Shown here: positions 44,214 to 53,860 of the stretch, one piece after another | How the letters are laid out: each line of letters opens with the position of its first letter | Numbering within the stretch: the first letter of the stretch is position 1 | From: Candidatus Nitrotoga arctica | GTDB lineage: Bacteria; Pseudomonadota; Gammaproteobacteria; Burkholderiales; Gallionellaceae | Assembly: GCF_918378365.1 (NCBI RefSeq) | Contig: NZ_OU912926.1 | Location: 3,038,001 to 3,102,000 of the forward strand | Direction of reading: 5' to 3' | DNA: 64,000 bases | Translations under genes and position numbers: made by a program | The notes under the pieces: model-generated | Database searches by the model: none | What the model was told of the DNA's origin: nothing | Seen by the model: only the letters and a program-made list of their open reading frames with translations

Positions 44214-44646
44214 AGGTGGTTGCAGGCGTATCAGCCCTGCAAGGTCAAACAAATCAATTCTCCATTCTAATCACAGAAACGTCCTCAGCTTACCGCTCCA
44301 ATTATTAACTTTACGCCGGTAGCTAAACCGTCACGCTTGGAGCAAGCGCCAACTATTTGTTACTTCCGATGACAATTTCCATACGGAGTCGAAGAAACAG
44401 AGACTCATCGCACTTACCGGCCCCCAAGCCCGGTAGATACCGTCTTTAAAGTCAAGTATTTTTCAAGTAATCGTGTTGATACGGCTGTTTGTTGGCCAAA
44501 TTCTGTCGGCTGACCGAGCCTGCCAGGATGTGGTGGGCCGCCGTTTGTCCGAGCGGATCGCACAAAGCCAATTGGAAAGTTTCTATACACCGCGCATGTG
44601 ATCAGTAATGTTGTACATATTATTTAGCCCTTCGTCCCATACTTGG
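44214..44646. other. Intergenic region after nusB
   Basis: 433 bases. A short hairpin TTGCAGG/CCTGCAA (44220-44242) follows nusB without a T-tract and might stop transcription weakly. Nothing else is recognised; thiL, which often follows nusB, is absent. Confidence 0.4.
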
Positions 44647-45105
44647 TTACTTAATTCGCCGGTAGTGTGCTGTCATGAAATTGTGCCACTTCCCGTCATC
44701 GCCTAGGGAGTTTGAAGATAGCACGCGATGATCATCATTTATAAATTCGATCACGTCCTTATACTTAGCTCCATCCGCCCCAGCTGTAAAGCTTGGGCCT
44801 TCTGTGTTCAGCGTCAATTTATTGCCTGTCGAATCCAATTCGCCCTCATAAATCCACATATGAGGCATCATTGATCCTATAAAAGTACCTATGTACCGCT
44901 TTTTAACTGGATCATAGCCAAGCGTCATGATCGTCAATGTTCCCCCACCGTGTATTTCAGAATGTCCTTCACATAAAAACCAAAGGCCACCAAGTGACCG
45001 AACGCTTTGCATCCCTGTGAGGCTCACCGGCGGCTGACCTTCATATATCCACTCCCCGACAAGTTTTTGCAACCACTGGTGTTCTTTTTGCGGTTTGGAA
45101 TTCAT
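44647..45105 (-). CDS. DUF1579-family protein
   Basis: A 152-residue protein of the DUF1579 group, which have a lipocalin-like beta barrel and no settled function. The typical opening HQWLQKLVGEWIYEGQ and the middle LTIMTLGYDPVKKRYIGTFI followed by MPHMWIYEGELD are clear. The C-terminus has MTAHYRRIK. No signal peptide. It is a monocistronic accessory gene, convergent with nusB. Confidence 0.85.
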   Translation of the reverse strand: MNSKPQKEHQWLQKLVGEWIYEGQPPVSLTGMQSVRSLGGLWFLCEGHSEIHGGGTLTIMTLGYDPVKKRYIGTFIGSMMPHMWIYEGELDSTGNKLTLNTEGPSFTAGADGAKYKDVIEFINDDHRVLSSNSLGDDGKWHNFMTAHYRRIK

Positions 45106-45595
45106 TGATGCCCCCTTAAATGTGACGAGATACGCAGAAAAACTCGGTCATGTAACTTTGCGCTTTCAGGTTTGCGTAGTTTATATAAAAACCAAACCAT
45201 ATAACATCTAATAATAAGGTGATGCACAAAAAAGTGAATAAGCAAATTGCTTATTTTGGAGACATAGAAATTTTAATATGCGAGCATGGCAACGTGTTTA
45301 ATGGGCTGATTGGATTTTATGCTTAGGTAGGCTCCCCCTGTGTCAGGCTAGTTGTCGCCTCAAAATTTAACTATGAGGCGTGGAGGCAACAATGGGAATA
45401 CGTTATTCAGCAACCTTGTATCTACCGGGTTCCTCAGCTCCATACATGGGCCCCTATTTTTGCCAAGCTTTCAATCGATTATTTTGAGGGCAGGTAAAAA
45501 TTGCAGCCATACATCCGGATTTTTGTGAGGTTACCAATTTTTAAGTTACCCATAATTTCTGCTAGGCTTACAGCACGCAATACAGGAAATTTACC
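45106..45595. other. Intergenic region with imperfect palindrome
   Basis: 490 bases before the first corA. An inverted repeat (GTTG..CGCCTCA and TGAGGCG..CAAC, 45351-45390) is the only structure seen. The last 65 bases are repeated before the second corA at 47451-47521. Confidence 0.45.
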
Positions 45596-46555
45596 ATGAT
45601 CAACGCCTACACACTCAGCAACGGCCGTCTGAGTAAAATACATGTGGATGAGCAAGATGACCTTCGCACCGATCATCCGATATGGATTGACGTTGTTGCA
45701 CCCACTGACGAGGAGCGTAAATGGATAGAGCAAGCTTATCACTTGACTTTGCCAAAGCCCGAGCATCTACGAGATATCGAGGCCAGCGCACGATTCCATG
45801 AGGAAAACGATGAGCTGCATTTGCGCTCCGATTTCCTGCTCGGCAAAGAAAGTAGTTCACGCAGTGTCACTGTGGCTTTTGTGCTGTCCGGTAACACTCT
45901 TTTCAGCGTGCATGAGGAAGACTTGCCGGTGTTTTACCAAAGGCGTTTGACAAACCACGGGCAGCCAGACGATCTGGAGGACTGCAAGGATGTGCTGATT
46001 AATTTGTATTCAATGGATATGGAGTTCTCCGCCGATGCGCTGGAAGGAGTGTATGCCGATCTGGGGCAAGTGAGCAGCAAGGTACTCAATGCCAAGCTCA
46101 GCGACAAGCATGCTTCTTCCGTATTGATCAATATCGCACATGCTGAGCACCTCAATGGGAGTATACGCCGCAACGTCATGGATACTCGCAGAGCAATATC
46201 TTTTCTGATGCGCAGTAAACTGCTCACGCCTATACAAATTGACGATGTGCGCCAAATCATGCAGGACATCGACTCACTGGACGGGCACACCAGTTTCCTG
46301 TTCGACAAGATCAACTTCCTGATGGTCGCGACCATCAGCTTTATTAACGTCAACCAGAACAAAGTTGTGCGCCTGTTCTCCGTGTCCTCGGTGGCACTGT
46401 TGCCGCCGGTGCTTATTGCCTCCATCTATGGCATGAATTTCGCGCATATGCCTGAACTCAACTGGAGCCTGGGTTATCCCTTTGCACTTTTGTTAATGGC
46501 GTTGTCGGTGGTGGTGCCATTCTGGATATTCCATCGCAAGGGTTGGTTGAAATAG
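45596..46555 (+). CDS. corA: CorA-family divalent cation transporter, copy 1
   Basis: A homopentameric inner-membrane channel for Mg2+ (and Co2+/Ni2+). The 319-residue protein has a large cytoplasmic N-terminal funnel domain and two C-terminal membrane helices. The signature YGMNFAHMPELNWSLGYP (G-M-N) closes the first helix. The C-terminal basic tail HRKGWLK is typical. It differs from the second copy at only about six residues (for example His versus Tyr in ASARFHEEN), so the duplication is recent or homogenised. Confidence 0.95.
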   Translation: MINAYTLSNGRLSKIHVDEQDDLRTDHPIWIDVVAPTDEERKWIEQAYHLTLPKPEHLRDIEASARFHEENDELHLRSDFLLGKESSSRSVTVAFVLSGNTLFSVHEEDLPVFYQRRLTNHGQPDDLEDCKDVLINLYSMDMEFSADALEGVYADLGQVSSKVLNAKLSDKHASSVLINIAHAEHLNGSIRRNVMDTRRAISFLMRSKLLTPIQIDDVRQIMQDIDSLDGHTSFLFDKINFLMVATISFINVNQNKVVRLFSVSSVALLPPVLIASIYGMNFAHMPELNWSLGYPFALLLMALSVVVPFWIFHRKGWLK

Positions 46556-46572
46556 CCCCGTTGGGCTTCATT

Positions 46573-47437
46573 TCATTCAGCACAACCTAGCTTAGCGTTG
46601 AAGGCATTGGCTTCTTCATCCTTGAGTTCTCCTCGAATGGTGTTCGCCAGTTCTTTCGTCCATTGTGCAAAATCAGGCAGATATTCTTTCGTAATGACCT
46701 TGACACTGCAACCGATGTAATCCGGGATATGTGCAGAGAATAGAAACTCACTGTTTAAGACCTCAATGAGTTCCAATTCTCCATCTTGTTTTCGAGAGCA
46801 CTCGAACAAAGGCGAGTCTATGACAATGACCGGGAAGGCGAATGCGAAGCGAGGAATTGACGAGGAAGCTCTATCCTGTGATGTTGGGCTTCGCAAGCTC
46901 AGCGCCAACCTACGGTAGCCCAGGCTACGCTTGCTGAGGGCTCTAGCCATTTGTGAAGTGCAACAGCGTATGTTGGAATGTTAGAACTGACCCCGTGCGT
47001 TCTGTGCGTTCTGTGCGTTCTGTGCGTTCTGCGTTCTGCGCTGACCCCGTGCGTTCTGCAATTGCTGTAAGTTCTTTCGGAAATGGGAAGAACTCCTTTT
47101 TCAGCTCATCCGAAATGAAATCGCTCGGCACTTGCACGGTACATATATCCACAAAATCGTCACGCGAATGAATTAGCCAATCCGATATTTCAATCGGGGG
47201 GGAATTGACTCCGCAAAGCAGAATTACTATGTCTCGCTCGCTTCGCAGTTCTTCGATCTTCCGAAAAACATGTTCGGCTGTCACAAGGAATCGCTGTTGG
47301 CCCGATCCGATAAAAAATACAGTACCGCCCGTTAGACAGCCCATCATGTTCTTGGAATGCTTCGGATAAACAAGAAGGATTCCGACGAACGGTAGTAATT
47401 GATTCACTAAAGTTTTATATGCCACAGTATTCATCAT
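46573..47437 (-). pseudogene. Interrupted trypsin-like serine-protease-type gene
   Basis: The N-terminal part starts MMNTVAYKTLVNQLLPFVG (ATG at 47437), two bases after a GTTAGAC sequence. It contains GGTVFFIGSGQQRFLVTAEHV, which suggests the catalytic His, and a possible Asp in FVDICTVQVP. At about 47060 it dissolves into a 9-bp tandem repeat and a stop. A second frame (46573-46850) carries a plausible C-terminal half (PVIVIDSPLFE, SAHIPDYIGCSVKVI, AQWTKELANTIRGELKDEEA), entered through a REP-like palindrome at 46880-46915. No serine motif GxSGG survives. It lies between two corA copies on the opposite strand. Confidence 0.65.
46990..47060. repeat. 9-bp tandem repeat (GTGCGTTCT) inside the broken gene
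   Basis: GTGCGTTCT is repeated four times plus partial units, and the longer phrase CTGACCCCGTGCGTTCTG occurs twice around it (near 46987 and 47041). On the minus strand it encodes Glu-Arg-Thr repeats. It marks the break point of the protease-like gene. Confidence 0.9.
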
Positions 47438-47450
47438 AGGTCTAACGTTT

Positions 47451-47521
47451 GAGGTTACCAATTTTTAAATTACCCATAATTTCTGCTAGGCTTACAGCAT
47501 ACGCAATACAGGAAATTTACC
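47451..47521. repeat. Duplicated corA upstream region
   Basis: These 71 bases repeat the sequence just before the first corA (about 45531-45595), starting GAGGTTACCAATTTTTAA, with one substitution visible and a 2-base insertion (GCACGC versus GCATACGC). The left edge of the duplication is adjacent to GTCTAAC at 47440-47446. Confidence 0.9.
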
Positions 47522-48481
47522 ATGATAAACGCCTACACACTCAGCAACGGCCGTCTGAGTAAAATACATGTGGATGAGCAAGATGACCTTCGCACCGATC
47601 ATCCGATATGGATTGACGTTGTTGCACCCACTGACGAGGAGCGTAAATGGATAGAGCAAGCTTATCACTTGACTCTGCCAAAGCCCGAGCATCTACGAGA
47701 TATTGAGGCCAGCGCACGATTCTATGAGGAAAACGATGAGCTGCATTTGCGCTCCGATTTCCTGCTCGGCAAAGAGAGTAGTTCACGCAGTGTCACTGTG
47801 GCTTTCGTGCTGTCCGGCAATACTCTTTTCAGCGTGCATGAAGAAGACTTGCCGGTGTTTTACCAAAGACGTTTGACCAACCACGGGCAACCGGATGATC
47901 TGGAGGACTGCAAGGATGTGCTGATTAATTTGTATTCAATGGATGTAGAGTTCTCCGCCGATGCGCTGGAAGGGGTGTATGCCGATCTGGGGCAAGTGAG
48001 CAGCAAGGTACTCAATGCCAAGCTCAGCGACAAGCATGCTTCTTCTGTATTGATCAATATCGCACATGCTGAGCACCTCAATGGGCGTATACGCCGCAAC
48101 GTTATGGATACTCGCAGAGCAATATCCTTTCTGATGCGTAGTAAATTGCTCACGCCTACACAAATGGACGATGTGCGCCAGATCATGCAAGATATCGACT
48201 CACTGGACGGACACACCAGTTTCCTGTTCGACAAGATCAACTTCCTGATGGTCGCAACCATCAGCTTTATTAACGTCAACCAGAACAAGATTGTGCGCTT
48301 GTTCTCCGTATCCTCGGTGGCGCTGCTGCCACCGGTACTGATCGCTTCCATCTATGGCATGAATTTCGCGCATATGCCCGAACTCAACTGGAGCTTGGGT
48401 TATCCCTTTGCACTTTTGTTAATGGCGTTGTCGGTGGTGGTGCCATTCTGGATATTCCATCGCAAGGGCTGGTTGAAATAG
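47522..48481 (+). CDS. corA: CorA-family divalent cation transporter, copy 2
   Basis: A second 319-residue CorA with the same GMN signature and the same HRKGWLK tail. By direct comparison it differs from copy 1 at about six residues, including RFYEEN, MDVEFSA, LNGRIRRN, TPTQMDD and NQNKIVRL, all outside the pore motif. Both copies have the same upstream 65-70 bases, so both probably carry the same promoter elements. The copies lie about 1.9 kb apart in direct orientation. Confidence 0.95.
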   Translation: MINAYTLSNGRLSKIHVDEQDDLRTDHPIWIDVVAPTDEERKWIEQAYHLTLPKPEHLRDIEASARFYEENDELHLRSDFLLGKESSSRSVTVAFVLSGNTLFSVHEEDLPVFYQRRLTNHGQPDDLEDCKDVLINLYSMDVEFSADALEGVYADLGQVSSKVLNAKLSDKHASSVLINIAHAEHLNGRIRRNVMDTRRAISFLMRSKLLTPTQMDDVRQIMQDIDSLDGHTSFLFDKINFLMVATISFINVNQNKIVRLFSVSSVALLPPVLIASIYGMNFAHMPELNWSLGYPFALLLMALSVVVPFWIFHRKGWLK

Positions 48482-48591
48482 AGCGGTTGGGCTTCATTTC
48501 ATACAGTCCAGCCTACCGAGCTGAGTGGTCTTGCCATGTGCGAAGTTTAAGATGGGATGTTTGAATGTTAGAACTGACCCCGAGATTTTCC

Positions 48592-48608
48592 TGAATGAAT
48601 TGTTAGAC
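48592..48608 (-). repeat. attC-like left end (integron cassette site remnant)
   Basis: On the minus strand, GTCTAACAATTCATTCA begins eight bases after the stop codon of the following gene. It closely resembles the first 17 bases of many integron attC sites (RYYYAAC core followed by AATTCATTCA). The complementary right half with GTTRRRY is not seen beyond it, so the site looks truncated. Confidence 0.5.
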
Positions 48609-48616
48609 CGTAGAGA

Positions 48617-49543
48617 CTACGCCTTGGGGCCGCACACCTCAATGCTCCAAGGCAGCTCCTCCGAGCCATCGCATGCTGGCACTGGAAAGTACTCCTTCGA
48701 GTAGCGCGTTATCCCCAGTGGGTACCCAACTGGAAGCGAAAAGCCTGGGCAGAACGACATCGGCTGCCACGAAGAGTCGACTGCTTTCAGGTGCAGGATC
48801 AGCACACGCTCGACGTCATCCAGCCAAGCGAACAGCCCGCCCAGAACTCGATGGAGAAGACCAAAGTAGTCCGTGCATGGAAACGGCTCCAGTGCATGTG
48901 GCGACAAGATGATCGCCCGCGCTTCTATTGGACCGCCAGGCACGCTGGAAAGTTGAAAGTCGATCAGATGTTGGTTGTGAATGACGAGCTGCCGCGCTCC
49001 GGTGCCTGTCGCAAATCCGAGGTCCCACCATGAACCAGCCACGTCAGTCGCATCCAGTAGCGTCTTGATCGGTTGGAATGCTGCCTCTAATCTGAGTTCA
49101 GCCCGTCTGAGCTTGCCGAAGCTATCAACTGCTCGCGTTGGTTTCGATGGCAAATATCCAGTCGCCTGGGTGATCATCACGGCAATATCGTCAACTACCA
49201 TGTTCAGGTAGCTCATCAAGTGATCTGCAACTGTCTCGGCTTCAAAGTGGACTCGCATCGTCTCCAGGTTTGGCGCCTGGCCCGGCACGTATAAGGTGGT
49301 CAACTGTTGCATCAAGGCGTCGAGCCGTTGAAGAGAGAATAGAAGCCGTTGGCAAACATTCCTGAAGTGATGCTCCAACTCAGCCGCACGACGCCGATCA
49401 TCGGGGGACGCCAGAAATGAACCACTTCGCAATCCTTCAAAAACGCGCAAGATGCCGTACCTGAACTGCATTCCCTTTGGGCGTATAGTGGACGAATCAT
49501 GAGTGCCTTGGGGAGCCAAGTACACACCGTGGTGAACTGCCAT
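48617..49543 (-). CDS. Hypothetical protein, possible integron cassette gene
   Basis: 308 residues, soluble, with no signal peptide. The middle is helical (RRRAAELEHHFRNVCQRLLF, then SYLNMVVDDIAVMI) and the C-terminal half is richer in strands (FPCTDYFGLLHRVLGGLFAW). I do not recognise a family. Its stop is followed by an attC-like end, and a GTTAGGC core-like sequence lies about 70 bases upstream of its start (49612-49618 on the other strand), which suggests cassette origin. Base composition is more GC-rich than the flanking intergenic sequence. Confidence 0.6.
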   Translation of the reverse strand: MAVHHGVYLAPQGTHDSSTIRPKGMQFRYGILRVFEGLRSGSFLASPDDRRRAAELEHHFRNVCQRLLFSLQRLDALMQQLTTLYVPGQAPNLETMRVHFEAETVADHLMSYLNMVVDDIAVMITQATGYLPSKPTRAVDSFGKLRRAELRLEAAFQPIKTLLDATDVAGSWWDLGFATGTGARQLVIHNQHLIDFQLSSVPGGPIEARAIILSPHALEPFPCTDYFGLLHRVLGGLFAWLDDVERVLILHLKAVDSSWQPMSFCPGFSLPVGYPLGITRYSKEYFPVPACDGSEELPWSIEVCGPKA

Positions 49544-49930
49544 CTCGTTAGCGCCTCTCGCAAAGAAATCTTGATACTACGCGCGCAGAAGCTACATGGG
49601 CGACTACTGCGGCCTAACGTATTTTAGAAAATATTTTTATAAGCGAGTAATGCTGTCTATATCGGTACACATTGTTACACATCACAAACTTCCCAACATT
49701 TTTCATTACCATAGCTGTTCATTCGGCTAATAGTTTATTATAGAACAGCCTAAAATTCTGCGGATGGAAGTTCAAGTTGTATCTCAGGTTGCCCCCAGAT
49801 TACTCGATCGTTTAAGCGCCGAAATTCGGGTGCAATCAATGAAATCGATGGGGCCAAATAATCAATGGGGCCTACCATTGAATTTGCAGAATAGAGCTGT
49901 TCCGGCCAGCTATTATGTTTTAAAGGTTGA
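49544..49930. other. Intergenic region with core-site-like GCCTAAC
   Basis: About 390 bases between the cassette-like gene and ubiA. GCCTAACGT (49612-49620) is a GTTAGGC on the minus strand. The sequence beyond it is AT-rich and contains no matching inverted partner that I can find. No gene seen. Confidence 0.4.
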
Positions 49931-50809
49931 CTACGAAACTCTCGCCAAGTGCAGCAGATAATCCAGTGCAATTCCGATAAACACCGCAGCACCAAACCAG
50001 TTGTTGTGCAGGAAAGCCTTGAAGCAAGCTTCGCGCTGACGTTTTCGAATCAACGTGTAGTGGTAGATGGCGATGCCTGCCGCGCACAGTAAGCCGATGT
50101 AGTAGACCATGCCTAACCCCAGCATACTGCCGACGACGGAGAGTATGGCCAGTGTAACGCCGTAACAGATCATCACCGCAGCTATATCGTATTTACCGAA
50201 GAACAGCGCGGAGGAATGGATGCCTATGTGTATGTCATCATCCCGGTCCACCATCGCGTATTCGGTGTCGTAAGCAATCGCCCAAAATACATTGGCGATT
50301 AACAACCACCATGCTATGGCGGGAACGCTGCCGAGTTGTGCTGCGAATGTCATCGGGATACCAAAACCGAATGCGATCCCGAGGTAAGCTTGGGGAATGG
50401 CAAAGAAACGTTTGGTATAGGGGTAGCTGGCGGCAAAGAACAGAGCGGGGATAGACAATAGCAGCGTCAATCCATTGAGTGGCAAAATCAGCAGAAAAGC
50501 GAGGAGCGCCAGCCCAGTCGCCAGCCACAGCGCTTCTTTCGACGCGAGTTTTCCACTGGTGATAGGACGATCTTGAGTACGCTTTACCTGCTTATCGAAG
50601 TCACGGTCAGCATAGTCATTGATAGCGCAACCTGCAGAACGCATCAAGACTGTGCCAAGCACAAAAATAGCGACAATGTTCCATGCCGGCTGACCGTTGC
50701 CCGCGATCCATACACCCCATAATGTAGGCCACAGCAGCAGCAGGACACCAATGGGGCGATTGAGCCTCGTTAACTTTATATACAGATTTATTCGCTCGTT
50801 GAAATTCAT
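49931..50809 (-). CDS. ubiA: 4-hydroxybenzoate polyprenyltransferase
   Basis: An inner-membrane prenyltransferase of ubiquinone synthesis. The 292 residues include the two Asp-rich motifs [19 protein letters not shown] and [14 protein letters not shown] within eight to nine helices. It begins [17 protein letters not shown] near residue 16. Its start overlaps the ubiC stop by 4 bases, so substrate-making and prenylating enzymes are coupled. Confidence 0.97.
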   Translation of the reverse strand: MNFNERINLYIKLTRLNRPIGVLLLLWPTLWGVWIAGNGQPAWNIVAIFVLGTVLMRSAGCAINDYADRDFDKQVKRTQDRPITSGKLASKEALWLATGLALLAFLLILPLNGLTLLLSIPALFFAASYPYTKRFFAIPQAYLGIAFGFGIPMTFAAQLGSVPAIAWWLLIANVFWAIAYDTEYAMVDRDDDIHIGIHSSALFFGKYDIAAVMICYGVTLAILSVVGSMLGLGMVYYIGLLCAAGIAIYHYTLIRKRQREACFKAFLHNNWFGAAVFIGIALDYLLHLARVS

Positions 50810-51414
50810 TTTTTCAGCGCAAGAATATCCGGCAAAAAAACTTCCGTCACCAACAGAGGAGCATTACGCAAAATGAACAACGAACGCCGTGCCCACAGTT
50901 TTTGTGGTGGCGTATCGAGAGCAACGGCAGCGCGTCGATATAGCGGATGATTCGGTTTAAGTGCGTGAAAATGCAGCACTGAGCGCCGCACCAGTGGATG
51001 GGCAAACAATAGTGCGCCTAACGGACGATTACCCAAATTTCGCAGCGCGTACCATGCACCGCACAAATGCTGGGTTGCAACCACACTATGCGCAAATACC
51101 ACAGGTTTACCATCGGCATGCAAGAACACCTCACGCGTATAAATTTTTTGCTGAGCGGGCAAGCCAAGCAGCGCCGCCTCATCATAAATGGCAGTTGCCA
51201 AGCGGTTATGCACGTTACGTACGCTTAAATTTTCGCAACGTTGCTGAATACGCAACGTAAGTGATCCATCGGTACGCAGCCAGGGCGCATAGCCCGCTTC
51301 AATTCCAGGCAGGAAAGTGCGCCAGGATTCTACTCCCCATATCGGCTTCGCCCCCCTCGCTTCGCTCTGCTCAATAAGTAAAGCACGTGAGCATGTTAAA
51401 TAAGCATCAGACAT
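50806..51414 (-). CDS. ubiC: Chorismate pyruvate-lyase (UbiC-like)
   Basis: It makes 4-hydroxybenzoate from chorismate, the first step of ubiquinone synthesis. I start at [13 protein letters not shown] (ATG at 51412-51414), which overlaps the recG 3' end by 8 bases; a longer start inside recG is rejected. Family features include [20 protein letters not shown] with the conserved R and E and the late [17 protein letters not shown]. About 202 residues. Sequence divergence in this family is high, but position directly before ubiA supports it. Confidence 0.92.
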   Translation of the reverse strand: MSDAYLTCSRALLIEQSEARGAKPIWGVESWRTFLPGIEAGYAPWLRTDGSLTLRIQQRCENLSVRNVHNRLATAIYDEAALLGLPAQQKIYTREVFLHADGKPVVFAHSVVATQHLCGAWYALRNLGNRPLGALLFAHPLVRRSVLHFHALKPNHPLYRRAAVALDTPPQKLWARRSLFILRNAPLLVTEVFLPDILALKK

Positions 51415-53461
51415 GGAGATAATCTTGTCTATTCGCCATCCATCGCTGCAAATGTGCGCGTGCTTCTTGCTGAAAATCGCACAGCATTTCGTCAGCAACA
51501 GCTTGCGCGCAATTTAGCAAAGCAGCATCTTCGGTAACATCGGCAAAACGCAGCATGGGGACGCCGCTTTGACGTGCGCCCAACAGCTCACCCGGGCCGC
51601 GCAGGCTCAAATCCTGCTGAGCGATTTCAAAACCATCCGTATTTTCATAAATGATTTTCAGGCGCGCGCGCGCTAATTCAGAAAGCGGTTGTTGAAATAG
51701 CAAAATACACAAACTCTGCGCAGCACCGCGCCCGACGCGTCCACGCAACTGGTGCAGCTGGGCCAACCCCATACGTTCGGCGTGCTCAATTACCATCATG
51801 GCAGCATTGGGTACATCGACCCCGACTTCGACCACTGTGGTCGCCACCAAGAGATGCGTTTCACCCGTTTTGAACGCGGCCATCGCATGTAATTTTTCGA
51901 CGGTATTCAGTTTGCCATGCACCAGACCTACTCGCAGATCAGGCAGTGCTTGTGCCAATCTCTGATGTGTTTCCAGTGCAGTCTGCAATTCCAGCGTATC
52001 CGATTCATCAATCAGCGGGCATATCCAATAAGCCTGCTGCCCTGCGAGACAGGCTTGGCGAACGCGCGCAAGTACCTCTTCGCGCCTGCTGTCGCTAACC
52101 AGTTTAGTGATGACAGGCGTGCGTCCGGGTGGTAATTCATCGATTACCGATACGTCGAGATCGGCGTAATAACTCATTGCCAAGGTACGCGGGATGGGGG
52201 TAGCACTCATCATCAACTGGTGTGGCTCGTCGCCCTTGCCGCGCAACGCTAAACGTTGCTGCACGCCGAATTTATGCTGCTCGTCCACAATAACTAATCC
52301 CAGCTTGGGGAATATAACTTGATCCTGAAACAACGCGTGCGTGCCGATGGCTAACTGCGTTTCGCCTTGCGCAATACGTTCGATAGCAGCTTGCTTATCT
52401 TTTTTCTTCAGGCTGCCAGAAAGCCATACGGGACTGATACCAAGCGGCTCCAGCCAATCACGTAATTTGTGATAGTGCTGTTCGGCAAGTATTTCGGTGG
52501 GCGACATCAATGCCACTTGATAGCCATTTTCTATCGCCTGCAAGGCGGCCAGCAGCGCGACAATGGTTTTACCACTGCCCACATCGCCTTGCAGCAAACG
52601 CTGCATCGGGTGCGCTTGTTCAAGATCGCGACTGATTTCCCGCAAGGTTTTTTGTTGAGCGGTGGTAAGACTAAAGGGTAATGTCTGCAACAGTCGCTCC
52701 GTAAAATGACCGAGTGCGCGCAGGCGCGGCGCATTGCGACTGCGTCGCTTGCGGTAATGTATTCGCATGGAAAGTTGCTGCGCCAACAATTCATCAAACT
52801 TGATCCGTAACCAAGCATGATGAGTGCGTTTAAGCAGCGCATCCTCATCAATGTCGGATGGAGGATTGTGCAACAACCTTACGCTATCGGCAAAGCTGGG
52901 AAGTTTCAAGCGTGTGAGTAAATCTGCTGGCAGCGTGTCAGACAGTTCAAGCTCGTTCAAGGCAGCCTGAATGTGCTTGCTCAGTGTAGCTTGTGGCAGG
53001 CCTGCGGTAGTGGGGTACACAGGTGTCAGCGCTTGTTTTAGCGGTGTACTTTCACCCGCGACACGACACTTTGGGTGCACCATCTCCATGCCGAAATAGC
53101 CCATGCGCACCTCACCCAGGGCGCGGATTTTCTTTCCTACTTCGAGTTGCTTTTGCTGGCTTGGGTAAAAATTCAAAAACCTTAGATGCAGCACACCACT
53201 ACTGTCCTGCAACTGACATATCAGACTGCGACGTGGGCGGAACATTACTTCACTGTGGATGATCTCGCCTTCCACTTGCGTGCTCACCCCATGAACAAGC
53301 TCGACGATTTGCGTCACACGGGTTTCGTCCTCGTAACGTAGCGGTAAATGCAGCACCAGATCGAAGCGGTTATGAATACCAAGTTTTGCAAGCTTGGTTA
53401 AGGTGGCTTCAGGAATGCTGGCGGGAAACACGCTTGAAATACTAAAACACAGGGGCAGCAC
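51407..53461 (-). CDS. recG: ATP-dependent DNA helicase RecG
   Basis: A branched-DNA helicase that remodels stalled replication forks and Holliday junctions. The 684 residues contain an N-terminal wedge/OB domain, then helicase motifs: Walker A LLQGDVGSGKTIVAL, DEQHKFGVQQR (DEQH box), MSATPIPRTLAMS, and QLRGRVGRGAAQS. The C-terminal TRG region includes GPGELLGARQSG. Full length. It lies between ridA and ubiC, 12 bases after ridA. Confidence 0.97.
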   Translation of the reverse strand: MLPLCFSISSVFPASIPEATLTKLAKLGIHNRFDLVLHLPLRYEDETRVTQIVELVHGVSTQVEGEIIHSEVMFRPRRSLICQLQDSSGVLHLRFLNFYPSQQKQLEVGKKIRALGEVRMGYFGMEMVHPKCRVAGESTPLKQALTPVYPTTAGLPQATLSKHIQAALNELELSDTLPADLLTRLKLPSFADSVRLLHNPPSDIDEDALLKRTHHAWLRIKFDELLAQQLSMRIHYRKRRSRNAPRLRALGHFTERLLQTLPFSLTTAQQKTLREISRDLEQAHPMQRLLQGDVGSGKTIVALLAALQAIENGYQVALMSPTEILAEQHYHKLRDWLEPLGISPVWLSGSLKKKDKQAAIERIAQGETQLAIGTHALFQDQVIFPKLGLVIVDEQHKFGVQQRLALRGKGDEPHQLMMSATPIPRTLAMSYYADLDVSVIDELPPGRTPVITKLVSDSRREEVLARVRQACLAGQQAYWICPLIDESDTLELQTALETHQRLAQALPDLRVGLVHGKLNTVEKLHAMAAFKTGETHLLVATTVVEVGVDVPNAAMMVIEHAERMGLAQLHQLRGRVGRGAAQSLCILLFQQPLSELARARLKIIYENTDGFEIAQQDLSLRGPGELLGARQSGVPMLRFADVTEDAALLNCAQAVADEMLCDFQQEARAHLQRWMANRQDYLHV

Positions 53462-53473
53462 AGGAAGAGCGGT

Positions 53474-53860
53474 CTAGTCCTGTACGCACAATATGCCATC
53501 CATCTCCACCAGCGCCCCTCTCGGCAACGCCGCCACGCCTACTACCGCGCGCGCCGGGTAGGGTTGATGGAAATAGGACGTCATGATTTCGTTCACTTTG
53601 GCGAAGCTGTCCATGTCAGTAAGGTAAATATTGAGCTTCACCACATCGTTCAAGCTGCTGTCGGCAGCACCGGCCACCGCGCGCAGGTTCTGGAATACGC
53701 GATGAATCTGTGCCTCGATTCCTTCTGCCATTTGCATCGTGTTGGGATCCAATCCGATTTGGCCGGAAAGATAAATTGTATTGTCTACACAAACAGCTTG
53801 CGAATAAATGCCAATAGCGGCTGGTGCGTCTAGGGTTTGAATCACTTTTTTGTTAGACAT
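53474..53860 (-). CDS. ridA: RidA-family enamine/imine deaminase
   Basis: It hydrolyses reactive enamines such as 2-aminoacrylate formed by PLP enzymes. The 128-residue chain starts [20 protein letters not shown]; an in-frame ATG nine codons upstream is possible. It contains [14 protein letters not shown] and the conserved Arg in [27 protein letters not shown] C-terminus ([15 protein letters not shown], then VEMDGI). It is 12 bases upstream of recG, the first gene of the ridA-recG-ubiC-ubiA run. Confidence 0.94.
   Translation of the reverse strand: MSNKKVIQTLDAPAAIGIYSQAVCVDNTIYLSGQIGLDPNTMQMAEGIEAQIHRVFQNLRAVAGAADSSLNDVVKLNIYLTDMDSFAKVNEIMTSYFHQPYPARAVVGVAALPRGALVEMDGILCVQD

Noticed and set aside
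45351..45390. Inverted repeat before the first corA as an attC site
   Set aside because: Its ends (GTTGTCG / GGCAAC) do not fit the RYYYAAC and GTTRRRY cores in the right orientation.
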